This document shows, piece after piece, positions 7,101 to 13,130 of a stretch of 13,130 nt of DNA. Source of the DNA: Bordetella parapertussis (GTDB taxonomy: Bacteria; Pseudomonadota; Gammaproteobacteria; Burkholderiales; Burkholderiaceae_B); NCBI GenBank assembly GCA_945862495.1, contig CAMAYM010000070.1, forward strand, positions 1 to 13,130, given 5' to 3'. The number at the start of each line of letters is the position of its first letter. The stretch's first letter is position 1. Below the pieces are notes generated by a model. That model was not told the DNA's origin and searched no databases. It was given only the letters and a program-made list of their open reading frames with translations. The translations under genes were made by a program, and so were the position numbers.

Positions 7101-8915
7101 GAGGGCGACTCCATGCGCTCCAAGATCAAGCAAGTGGCGTCAGGCCGTTTTGGTGTCAGTGCAGAGTATCTTTCGAGCGCAGACCAAATCCAAATCAAAA
7201 TGGCTCAAGGCGCCAAGCCTGGTGAGGGCGGTCAACTGCCCGGTCACAAAGTTTCCGAATACATTGCGAAGCTGCGTTGCTCTGTACCAGGCGTGGGTCT
7301 GATTTCGCCTCCACCTCATCACGATATCTACTCTATCGAAGACTTGGCACAACTGATTCACGATCTCAAAAATGTGAACGATCGCGCCTCGATTTCTGTC
7401 AAGCTCGTGTCTGAAATAGGCGTGGGCACCGTGGCAGCGGGTGTGGCAAAAGCCAAGGCTGATCACGTCACCATCTCAGGACACGACGGCGGCACCGGTG
7501 CATCGCCCGTCTCTTCCATCAAACATGCCGGCACACCCTGGGAACTCGGTCTTGCTGAAACACAGCAAACCCTGGTGCTCAATCAACTGCGTAGCCGTAT
7601 CCGCGTACAAGCGGACGGCCAGATGAAGACGGGTCGTGACGTGGTGATTGGTGCGCTCCTCGGCGCGGATGAGTTTGGCTTTGCAACGGCTCCGCTCGTC
7701 GTTGAGGGCTGCATCATGATGCGTAAATGTCACCTCAACACCTGCCCTGTCGGCGTTGCAACACAAGACCCCGTTTTGCGTCAGAAATTCCAAGGTAAAC
7801 CTGAGCATGTTGTGAACTACTTCTTTTTTGTTGCAGAAGAGGTTCGCGAGATCATGGCACAACTCGGTATCAGCAGCTTTGATGACTTAGTGGGCCGCGT
7901 TGATTTGGTCGATACACGCTCTGGCATCGAGCACTGGAAAGCACACGGTCTGGACTTTACGCGCGTCTTTTACCAGCCCACAACAGAGAGTCCTCGTCGT
8001 CAGACCGAAACGCAGGATCATGGCCTCGATACTGCACTGGATCATCAGTTGATTGAGCGCAGCCTTCCCGCGATCGAACGTGGCGAAAAAGTCTCGTTCA
8101 TCGTGCCGGTTCGCAACCGTAACCGCACGATCGGCGCCATGTTGTCTGGTCTGGTGGCCTCACGCTACGGAGACGAAGGCTTGCCAGATGACACGATTCA
8201 CATTCAGTGCAATGGCACAGCGGGTCAAAGTTTTGGAGCCTTCCTCGCAAGAGGCATCACGCTTGATCTGGTAGGCGAAGGCAACGATTACGTTGGCAAA
8301 GGCCTGTCGGGCGGACGTATCATTGTTCGCTCTCCCAATGATTTCCGTGGTTTTGGGCCCGATCACATCATTATCGGCAACACCGTTTTGTACGGTGCGA
8401 CTGGGGGCGAAGCCTATTTCAACGGCGTGGGGGGTGAACGTTTCGCTGTCCGAAACTCTGGCGCAGCCGCTGTCGTAGAAGGAACGGGTGACCACGGTTG
8501 CGAATACATGACGGGCGGAACAGTGGTGGTATTGGGAGAAACGGGTCGTAACTTCGCAGCGGGCATGTCCGGTGGTGTCGCGTACGTCTGGGATCCTGAA
8601 GGTACTTTCGCAGAGCGTTGCAATATGACGATGGTGGCAATTGAGCCTGTTTTGTCCACCGCCTTACAAACGAAAGAGCAAGGGATCGATGTCTGGCACA
8701 GCATGACACGCAGCGGTGAGCGCGAAACAGACGAAGCAATTCTGAAGCGCCTAGTTGAAAATCATTTCCATTACACAGGCAGTTTCCGTGCGCGAGAACT
8801 CGTCAGCAACTGGGAAAGCGCCCGCAGTAAATTCGTCAAAGTCATGCCCGTTGACTACAAGCGCGCCCTAGGCGAAATGTGGCGCGCCGCAAACCCTCAG
8901 CCTAAAGCAGCTTAA
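4179..8915 (+). CDS. gltB: Glutamate synthase (NADPH) large subunit
   Basis: This is the alpha subunit of glutamate synthase. It takes ammonia from glutamine and adds it to 2-oxoglutarate, giving two glutamates, with electrons from the GltD subunit. The length is 1578 residues, normal for the bacterial family. The start at 4179 has GGAG 6 nt upstream; the open frame extends back to a TTG at 4104, but that part has no support. Residues 1-39 form the cleaved propeptide, and Cys40 in the 'DACGVGFVAHI' motif is the expected N-terminal nucleophile of the class II glutaminase domain (about 40-430). A central domain leads to the FMN-binding synthase domain (about 850-1240; 'GAMSLGSISTEAHSVLA' near 900). 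This contains Cys1178, Cys1184 and Cys1189 (C-x5-C-x4-C), the ligands of the 3Fe-4S cluster. A glycine-rich GXGXG beta-helix follows (about 1290-1510). It is the first gene of gltBD, and gltD begins 9 bp after its stop. Very secure. Confidence 0.98.
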   Translation: MSTFPLNFHPSKASSAPSVPVVGLPKAQGLYNPANEHDACGVGFVAHIKGQKSHAIIEQGLKILENLDHRGAVGADKLMGDGAGILIQIPDAFYREDLAKQGITLPAPGEYGVAMVFLPKEIASRLACEQELERSVRAEGQVVLGWRDVPVDAEMPMSPAVRACEPVIRQLFIGRGADVMVPDALERKLYVIRKTASHAIQAMGLAHGKEYFVPSASVRTVVYKGLLLADQVGRYYRDLADPLTVSAVALVHQRFSTNTFPAWPLAHPYRMIAHNGEINTVKGNFNWLRAREGMMQSAVLGDDLKKLYPIVYEGQSDTATFDNCLELLVNSGYSLAHAMMMMIPEAWEQHTHMDPSRRAFYEYHAAMMEPWDGPAAVAFTDGRQIGATLDRNGLRPARYLITDDDMVIMASEAGTLPIPENKIVKKWRLQPGKMFLIDLEQGRIIDDAEIKSQLANSRPYRQWIDRVRVKLESLPTPVTSKLPAVTTSLLDRQQAFGWTQEDFKFVLDVMAETGEEAIGSMGNDAPLAVLSSRAKPFYNYFRQLFAQVTNPPIDPIREQMVMSLVSFVGPKPNLLDINNVNPPLRLEVNQPVLDDKEMARIRGISELTGNKFRSFELHISYPAAWGAHGIEARLAALCARAVDAVKSGYTVLVLTDRNVDSEHVAIPALLATSAVHQHLIREGLRTNTGLVVETGSAREVHHFALLGGYGAEAIHPFLAIESIAAISKDPGKAVKNYVKAIGKGLNKVMSKMGISTYMSYCGAQIFEAVGLRTDLVTKYFSGTSSTIEGIGIFEVAEEALRTHRAAFSNDPVLANALETGGEYAFRVRGEEHMWTPDSIAKLQHATRANNYSTYKEYAQLINDQSRRHMTLRGLFEFKVDPARAIPLDQVEPAKEIVKRFATGAMSLGSISTEAHSVLAVAMNRMGGKSNTGEGGEDELRYRNELRTGKSGIKAGATLASELGADRIAADVPLQEGDSMRSKIKQVASGRFGVSAEYLSSADQIQIKMAQGAKPGEGGQLPGHKVSEYIAKLRCSVPGVGLISPPPHHDIYSIEDLAQLIHDLKNVNDRASISVKLVSEIGVGTVAAGVAKAKADHVTISGHDGGTGASPVSSIKHAGTPWELGLAETQQTLVLNQLRSRIRVQADGQMKTGRDVVIGALLGADEFGFATAPLVVEGCIMMRKCHLNTCPVGVATQDPVLRQKFQGKPEHVVNYFFFVAEEVREIMAQLGISSFDDLVGRVDLVDTRSGIEHWKAHGLDFTRVFYQPTTESPRRQTETQDHGLDTALDHQLIERSLPAIERGEKVSFIVPVRNRNRTIGAMLSGLVASRYGDEGLPDDTIHIQCNGTAGQSFGAFLARGITLDLVGEGNDYVGKGLSGGRIIVRSPNDFRGFGPDHIIIGNTVLYGATGGEAYFNGVGGERFAVRNSGAAAVVEGTGDHGCEYMTGGTVVVLGETGRNFAAGMSGGVAYVWDPEGTFAERCNMTMVAIEPVLSTALQTKEQGIDVWHSMTRSGERETDEAILKRLVENHFHYTGSFRARELVSNWESARSKFVKVMPVDYKRALGEMWRAANPQPKAA

Positions 8916-8924
8916 GGAATTATC

Positions 8925-10391
8925 ATGGGAAAAATTACTGGATTTCTCGAAGTTAAACGCCTGCAAGAGGCCTCCGAGCCTCCCGCAAACAGACTCAAGC
9001 ACTGGAAAGAATTTGTCCTTCACCTCAGTGACGAGCAGGCAGGCAAACAAGCCGCTCGCTGCATGGACTGTGGCGTTCCTTTTTGTAACAACGGCTGCCC
9101 CGTCAACAACATCATTCCCGACTGGAATGAGTTGGTATATCGCCAAAACTGGCGCGGCGCTTTGGATGTCTTGCACTCCACCAACAACTTCCCCGAATTT
9201 ACTGGGCGCATTTGTCCAGCACCTTGCGAAGCCGCTTGTACGCTCAATATTAATGACGATGCTGTTGGTATCAAATCCATTGAGCACGCGATCATTGATA
9301 AGGGCTGGGAAGAAGGTTGGGTCGTACCGCAAGTGCCCACTCAAAAAACGGGCAAGAAAGTCGCCGTAATTGGTTCGGGCCCCGCAGGGCTGGCGTGTGC
9401 ACAGCAGCTGGCGCGTGTCGGTCATGACGTAACGGTCTTTGAAAAGAATGACCGTGTGGGTGGTTTGCTACGTTATGGCATTCCAGACTTCAAACTCGAA
9501 AAGAAACTGATTGACCAGCGCATTGCACAAATGCAAGCTGAAGGTGTGACCTTCAAGCCTTCGCATTATGTGGGCCAAGCCAGTGATGTGAGCGAAAAAG
9601 GCCTGACCGTTAAAACACCTGAAGCGCTTAAAAATGAGTTCGATGCAATCGTTCTGACGGGTGGCTGCGAAACGCCACGTGATTTACCTATTGCCGGCCG
9701 CGAACTGGATGGCGTGATGTACGCCATGGACTTTTTAAGTCCTCAAAATAAAGTCGTTGCAGGCGACAAGCTCAGCAGTCAAGTCTTAGCCAAGGGCAAG
9801 CATGTTGTTGTCATCGGTGGTGGTGACACAGGCTCTGACTGTGTAGGGACCAGTAACCGTCATGGCGCCAAGTCAGTCACACAGATTGAGCTGATGCCAC
9901 GTCCACCAGAGAGTGAGAACAAAGCCATGACCTGGCCATATTGGCCTGCCAAGCTTCGTACCTCCTCATCGCATGAAGAAGGTGCTGAAAGAGATTGGGC
10001 GATTACAAGTAAGTCGCTTGCTGGCAAAAATGGCAAAGTCGAGAAACTCGTCGCTGCGCGCGTAGAGTGGATCAAAGACGAAGCCACAGGTCAGATGCGC
10101 ATGCAAGAAGTCAAAGGTTCAGAGTTCGACATTCAAGCTGACTTAGTTTTATTGGCAATGGGCTTTGTTGCACCCGTGCGTAATGTGTTGACGGCTTTTG
10201 GCATCGACCAGGATCCCCGCGGAAATGCCCGCGCCAATACCGATGACTACAAGAGCAGCGTGGACAAGGTCTTTGCAGCGGGGGACATGCGACGTGGTCA
10301 GTCCCTCGTCGTCTGGGCGATTCGGGAAGGACGTCAATGTGCACGCTCCGTCGATGAATTCTTAATGGGTTCCAGCGAGCTTCCACGCTAA
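8925..10391 (+). CDS. gltD: Glutamate synthase (NADPH) small subunit
   Basis: This is the beta subunit of glutamate synthase, an FAD flavoprotein that oxidises NADPH and passes electrons through iron-sulfur clusters to GltB. It has 488 residues, close to the usual 470-490. The N-terminal cysteine groups C46, C49, C54, C58 and C97, C101, C105 fit the two low-potential 4Fe-4S clusters. The FAD dinucleotide fold begins VAVIGSGPAGLACAQQ (GxGxxG at 150-155). The second, NADPH-binding, fold is VVVIGGGDTGSDC near 298. A late AAGDMRRGQSLVVWAIREG motif closes the FAD site. The Shine-Dalgarno AAGGA (8914-8918) overlaps the gltB stop codon, so translation of the two subunits is probably coupled to keep stoichiometry. 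Very secure. Confidence 0.98.
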   Translation: MGKITGFLEVKRLQEASEPPANRLKHWKEFVLHLSDEQAGKQAARCMDCGVPFCNNGCPVNNIIPDWNELVYRQNWRGALDVLHSTNNFPEFTGRICPAPCEAACTLNINDDAVGIKSIEHAIIDKGWEEGWVVPQVPTQKTGKKVAVIGSGPAGLACAQQLARVGHDVTVFEKNDRVGGLLRYGIPDFKLEKKLIDQRIAQMQAEGVTFKPSHYVGQASDVSEKGLTVKTPEALKNEFDAIVLTGGCETPRDLPIAGRELDGVMYAMDFLSPQNKVVAGDKLSSQVLAKGKHVVVIGGGDTGSDCVGTSNRHGAKSVTQIELMPRPPESENKAMTWPYWPAKLRTSSSHEEGAERDWAITSKSLAGKNGKVEKLVAARVEWIKDEATGQMRMQEVKGSEFDIQADLVLLAMGFVAPVRNVLTAFGIDQDPRGNARANTDDYKSSVDKVFAAGDMRRGQSLVVWAIREGRQCARSVDEFLMGSSELPR

Positions 10392-10411
10392 TTAGGTGAC
10401 GACATGCACAC

Positions 10412-10441
10412 CCGAGGCATTTGATACATTTATTGCCTCGG
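10412..10441. repeat. Hairpin after gltD, possible terminator
   Basis: CCGAGGCA (10412-10419) and TGCCTCGG (10434-10441) form a perfect 8-bp stem with a 14-nt AT-rich loop, 21 nt after the gltD stop. On the plus strand the stem is followed by AAACTAAAAAAAG rather than a T-run, so it is not a classical intrinsic terminator. It may instead stabilise the 3' end of the gltBD mRNA or help factor-dependent termination. Confidence 0.5.
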
Positions 10442-10522
10442 AAACTAAAAAAAGACAAAAATCATTCAATTCGCAGACATCAAGCTAAATTAAGCTTCTA
10501 TTTGTCTCAAGGACTCAATCTG

Positions 10523-10552
10523 TTACGTTCAGCGAACAGCGAGCGCTACAAT
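10523..10552 (+). promoter_or_regulatory. Candidate promoter of the mla operon
   Basis: TACAAT (10547-10552) is a good -10 box, matching five of six bases. The best -35 with an 18-nt spacer is TTACGT (10523-10528), which is poor. The element lies about 60 nt upstream of the mlaF start. A small palindrome CGGGTA-GTTAA-TACCCG (10561-10577) falls just after the predicted start site and could be an operator or a leader hairpin. The rest of the 10392-10613 gap shows only the hairpin after gltD and an A-rich stretch. Confidence 0.35.
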
Positions 10553-10613
10553 GCAAGTTCCGGGTAGTTAATACCCGTCCTAGCCTTTTGGCGATGACTT
10601 GACCGGCTTTCTC

Positions 10614-11447
10614 ATGCCCTCGCTTTCCTCCGTCCCTGACGATCTTGTTTTACGCCTGACAGGTGTGTCGTTAGGCTATGGGGACGTGAACATCCTTCGT
10701 GAGATTTCTCTCGATGTACGACGGGGGCAAGTTGTCGCATTGATGGGGGGCTCAGGTTCGGGCAAAACCACGCTGCTTCGGGCGGCAACCGGACAAATTA
10801 AAGCGCAGGCGGGTCAAGTCCTTTTATTTGACAAGGACCTTGCGCACGTTAACGTTACCGAGCTTCAGACATTACGCCAGAAAATGGGCGTCCTGTTTCA
10901 GCAAGGTGCGCTGTTTACAGATCTCAACGTTTACGAAAACGTCGCCTTTCCACTGCGTGAACATACCCAGCTTGCTGCCCCTGCTTTACTGAGCCGCGTG
11001 CTCGACACACTCGAGGCCGTTGGCTTGCGTGCTGCCGCACACCTCAAAGTATCGGAAATTTCCGGCGGGATGGCGCGTCGTGTCGCGCTGGCACGTGCCG
11101 TCGTCCTTGAGCCTGAGCTCGTACTCTATGACGAGCCTTTCGCAGGTTTGGATCCGATCTCCCTAGGTATTACCGCACGTCTGATTAGGAGCCTGTCGGA
11201 TCGCCTAGGCTGTGCCTCCGTCGTCATTACACATGACATCACCGAATCATTTGCCATCGCAGATCACGTTTACCTCGTGGGTCAAGGCGTCATCAAGGCG
11301 CATGGTACGCCCGCAACGCTTGGAAATTCGCCCGACCCCTATGTTCAACAATTTCTAAAGGGCAACTCTGACGGCCCTGTGCCCTTTGACTATCCCAACT
11401 CACCGAAATTCGATGCGTGGTTAAAACAGCAAGAGGTCAAGAGATGA
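10614..11447 (+). CDS. mlaF: Mla phospholipid transporter ATP-binding protein
   Basis: This is the cytoplasmic ATPase of the inner-membrane MlaFEDB complex, which powers phospholipid movement between the MCE protein MlaD and the inner membrane. The protein has 277 residues from the ATG at 10614; MlaF of E. coli has 269. The frame opens earlier at a TTG (10599), but neither start has a strong ribosome site, so ATG is chosen. Walker A is GGSGSGKTT, the Q-loop is in 'VLFQQGALF', and the signature is ISGGMARRVALARA, whose SGGMARR form is typical of MlaF/MCE-type ATPases. Walker B is VLYDEPFAGLDP, and the switch histidine is in VITHD. The C-terminal tail after 'YVQQFLKGNSDGPVPFDYP' matches the family, where it contacts partner subunits. 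The stop overlaps the mlaE start by four bases (ATGA), so the two are translationally coupled. Secure. Confidence 0.95.
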   Translation: MPSLSSVPDDLVLRLTGVSLGYGDVNILREISLDVRRGQVVALMGGSGSGKTTLLRAATGQIKAQAGQVLLFDKDLAHVNVTELQTLRQKMGVLFQQGALFTDLNVYENVAFPLREHTQLAAPALLSRVLDTLEAVGLRAAAHLKVSEISGGMARRVALARAVVLEPELVLYDEPFAGLDPISLGITARLIRSLSDRLGCASVVITHDITESFAIADHVYLVGQGVIKAHGTPATLGNSPDPYVQQFLKGNSDGPVPFDYPNSPKFDAWLKQQEVKR

Positions 11448-12229
11448 GCTTCTCAACATCTCTGTCAACGGTCGGTCGCAGCGTGCGCTCCCGCGTGAGC
11501 GGTCTTGGAACGTTTACAAGATTTTTCTGGCTACTGCTCCAACGCAGCAGCATCGTGCTATCTCGGCCACGTCTTGTTTCACAACAAATTCATTTCATTG
11601 GCAACTATTCATTACTCATCATTGCCGTGTCCGGGCTCTTTGTCGGCTTCGTGTTGGGCCTACAAGGGTACTACACGCTTAATCGTTATGGCTCCGAAGA
11701 AGCGCTTGGGCTGCTGGTGGCCTTATCGCTCACACGCGAACTAGGGCCTGTCGTCACGGCACTTCTGTTTGCCGGCCGGGCGGGCACGTCTTTAACGGCC
11801 GAGATTGGTTTGATGAAAGCAGGAGAACAACTCGCGGCGATGGAAGTCATGGCGGTTGACCCTGTGCGAAGAGTACTGGCGCCTCGGTTCTGGGGTGGCG
11901 TCATCGCTATGCCAATCTTGGCAGCCGTCTTTTCTATGGTGGGCATTCTGGGCGGCTGGATTGTAGGGGTATTGATGATTGGCATCGACACCGGCGCATT
12001 CTGGTCACAAATGCAAAGCGGTGTCGACATCTGGAAAGATATTATGACCGGCGTGATTAAAAGCTTCGTTTTCGGCGTCGCCGTAACCCTGATCGCACTT
12101 TACGAAGGCTGGCAGTCCCGTCCAACGCCTGAGGGCGTCGCACGCGCCACCACGCGTACTGTGGTGGCAGGCTCGCTGGCTGTACTGGGACTTGATTTTC
12201 TGCTGACTGCATTAATGTTCAGCAACTGA
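11444..12229 (+). CDS. mlaE: Mla phospholipid transporter permease
   Basis: This is the transmembrane subunit of the MlaFEDB complex in the inner membrane, forming the lipid path beneath the MlaD ring. Its 261 residues match E. coli MlaE (260). The sequence has an N-terminal amphipathic region ('FTRFFWLLLQRSS'), then several hydrophobic segments. The family motif region around 'LTRELGPVVTALLFAGRAGTSLTAEIG' contains the conserved E-L-G-P and GRAG-T-AEIG, followed by 'MKAGEQLAAMEVMAVDP', the coupling-helix segment that docks on MlaF. The ATG at 11444 overlaps the mlaF stop and has AGAGG 7 nt upstream, better than the earlier GTG at 11417 inside mlaF. Secure. Confidence 0.95.
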   Translation: MSFSTSLSTVGRSVRSRVSGLGTFTRFFWLLLQRSSIVLSRPRLVSQQIHFIGNYSLLIIAVSGLFVGFVLGLQGYYTLNRYGSEEALGLLVALSLTRELGPVVTALLFAGRAGTSLTAEIGLMKAGEQLAAMEVMAVDPVRRVLAPRFWGGVIAMPILAAVFSMVGILGGWIVGVLMIGIDTGAFWSQMQSGVDIWKDIMTGVIKSFVFGVAVTLIALYEGWQSRPTPEGVARATTRTVVAGSLAVLGLDFLLTALMFSN

Positions 12230-12242
12230 TATCGGAATAGAA

Positions 12243-12746
12243 ATGTCTACTGAAAAAACAGATTGGTGGGTTGGGCTTTTTGTACTGTTAGGTGCAATTG
12301 CCTTAGCGTTTTTGGCGCTCCGGGCAGCCAATCTCAGCAGTTTTTCTTTCGCACAAACATACACACTCTCGGCCGCATTCGACAACATAGGTGGACTTAA
12401 GGTGAGAGCCCCTGTCAAGAGCGCAGGTGTTGTAGTTGGGAGAGTATCTTCTATCACTCTGGATACGCAAACCTACAAAGCCGTTGTAAAACTCGACATG
12501 GACAAAGCCTTTCAGTTCCCGCTGGATTCCTCTGCGAAAATTCTGACTTCAGGATTATTGGGAGAGCAGTATATTGGGCTGGAAGCGGGCGGAGACGAAA
12601 CCAACTTAGCCAATCACGGCACGATCCAATTCACACAAAGTGCCATTGTGCTTGAGACCCTTATTAGTAAGTTTCTCTTTAATACTGCCGAAAAACAGGG
12701 TAGTGAGACGACCCCCGTGCCTGCGCCGGATCAGTCTAAAAATTAA
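12243..12746 (+). CDS. mlaD: Mla MCE-domain substrate-binding protein
   Basis: This inner-membrane-anchored periplasmic protein assembles as a hexameric ring on MlaE and receives or donates phospholipid to the carrier MlaC. It has 167 residues, slightly shorter than E. coli MlaD (183). One membrane helix lies at about residues 9-28 (WVGLFVLLGAIALAFLAL). It is followed by the MCE domain, with 'AAFDNIGGLKVRAPVKSAGVVVGRVSSI' (the conserved GL-x-x-APV-x-x-G-V-x-VG pattern) and the pore-loop motif SGLLGEQYIGLE. The C-terminus is a short polar, proline-rich tail. The start has GGA 6 nt upstream, and the gap to mlaE is 13 bp, consistent with one operon. Secure. Confidence 0.95.
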   Translation: MSTEKTDWWVGLFVLLGAIALAFLALRAANLSSFSFAQTYTLSAAFDNIGGLKVRAPVKSAGVVVGRVSSITLDTQTYKAVVKLDMDKAFQFPLDSSAKILTSGLLGEQYIGLEAGGDETNLANHGTIQFTQSAIVLETLISKFLFNTAEKQGSETTPVPAPDQSKN

Positions 12747-12760
12747 TGACATTTAGCCAT

Positions 12761-13130
12761 ATGAAAACGCATGTGTTTTGCAAACCTCTCTTAGTCGGCT
12801 TGCTCGCCATACTGAGTGGCTGTGCCACCCAGTCTGTCAAAACGCCTATTGCGGCAGACCCCTGGGAAAGCTCCAACCGTGCTGTTTTTGATTTTAATGA
12901 CACCATTGACCGAGCCGTCTTAAAACCCGTCGCACGTGCCTACGCTTACATCACCCCCCAACCCGTGCGCTCTTGCATTAACAACGTCTTTTTAAACATT
13001 GGAGACATCTGGGCGGGCGTCAATAGTTCACTCCAAGGCCGCCACCTTGATGCAATCAACACCTTCGGACGTGTCATGCTCAACACCACGTTGGGTGTCG
13101 GCGGCTGTTTTGACGTGGCCAGTACCACAG
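12761..13130 (+). CDS. mlaA: MlaA (VacJ) outer-membrane lipoprotein, 5' part only
   Basis: MlaA takes mislocalised phospholipids out of the outer leaflet of the outer membrane and hands them to MlaC. Only the first 123 codons are in the window. The N-terminus is a lipoprotein signal ending in the lipobox LSGC (Cys21 from this start). It is followed by 'DPWESSNRAVFDFNDTIDRAVLKPVARAY', the typical VacJ opening, then 'PVRSCINNVFLNIGDIWAGVNSSLQG' and 'FGRVMLNTTLGVGG'. An in-frame ATG at 12746 shares a base with the mlaD stop (TAATG) and would add five residues. Neither ATG has a clear ribosome site, so coupling to mlaD from 12746 is possible. Position within the mla operon, between mlaD and an expected mlaC, differs from E. 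coli, where mlaA lies elsewhere. Secure identity; truncated by the right edge. Confidence 0.93.
   Translation, partial: MKTHVFCKPLLVGLLAILSGCATQSVKTPIAADPWESSNRAVFDFNDTIDRAVLKPVARAYAYITPQPVRSCINNVFLNIGDIWAGVNSSLQGRHLDAINTFGRVMLNTTLGVGGCFDVASTT

Noticed and set aside
8868..9425. 185-codon open frame on the minus strand across the gltB-gltD junction
   Set aside because: It is antisense to two unmistakable genes, has no recognisable domain and is explained by codon bias of the real frames.
1..13130. CRISPR arrays, tRNA or rRNA genes, phage genes, intact insertion sequences, toxin-antitoxin pairs
   Set aside because: I saw no spaced direct repeats, cloverleaf sequences or such genes; all large stretches are covered by core genes.

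Overview
The window looks like chromosomal core sequence from a beta-proteobacterium, most likely Burkholderiales and perhaps Alcaligenaceae-like. The reasons are gene content and order: glutamate synthase genes gltB-gltD followed directly by an mla phospholipid-transport operon that carries mlaA after mlaD, plus a sigma-32 gene with a CIRCE-type operator. G+C is moderate, by eye in the low-to-mid 50s percent, which is lower than Bordetella or Burkholderia. The family assignment is inference from gene order, not from a search.

Left part (1-2334, minus strand): the 3'-truncated gene of a CPA1-type Na+/H+ antiporter runs off the left edge. Upstream of it, 54 bp away and in the same direction, is rpoH, the heat-shock sigma factor sigma-32. 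The rpoH control region (about 2205-2334) is the richest non-coding stretch. A near-perfect CIRCE inverted repeat (the HrcA operator) is threaded through a sigma-70-like promoter, and a sigma-E-like promoter (GGAACTT-N16-TCATA) lies immediately upstream.

Middle left (2335-4178, plus strand): a membrane-anchored SdiA-regulated (YjiK-like) protein gene is followed 21 bp later by a homologue of REP-associated (Y1/IS200-like) transposases. This homologue has lost the HUH histidines and the expected tyrosines, so it looks catalytically dead or domesticated. Its stop codon lies inside a 13-bp inverted repeat with a GGGAC/GTCCC core.

Centre (4179-10391): gltB and gltD encode the large (ferredoxin-like/FMN, amidotransferase) and small (FAD/NADPH) subunits of NADPH-dependent glutamate synthase. 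They are 9 bp apart, with the gltD Shine-Dalgarno overlapping the gltB stop. Together with glutamine synthetase they assimilate ammonium.

Right part (10392-13130): after a hairpin and a promoter-like stretch comes mlaF-mlaE-mlaD-mlaA. This encodes the ATPase, permease and MCE substrate-binding protein of the inner-membrane Mla complex, and then the outer-membrane lipoprotein MlaA, which is cut by the right edge. The system moves phospholipids between the outer and inner membranes to keep the outer membrane asymmetric. mlaC and mlaB would be expected just beyond the window.

I do not see a wholly new multi-gene system. The items most worth a second look are the layered rpoH control region and the apparently inactivated transposase-family gene with its terminal palindrome in front of gltB.
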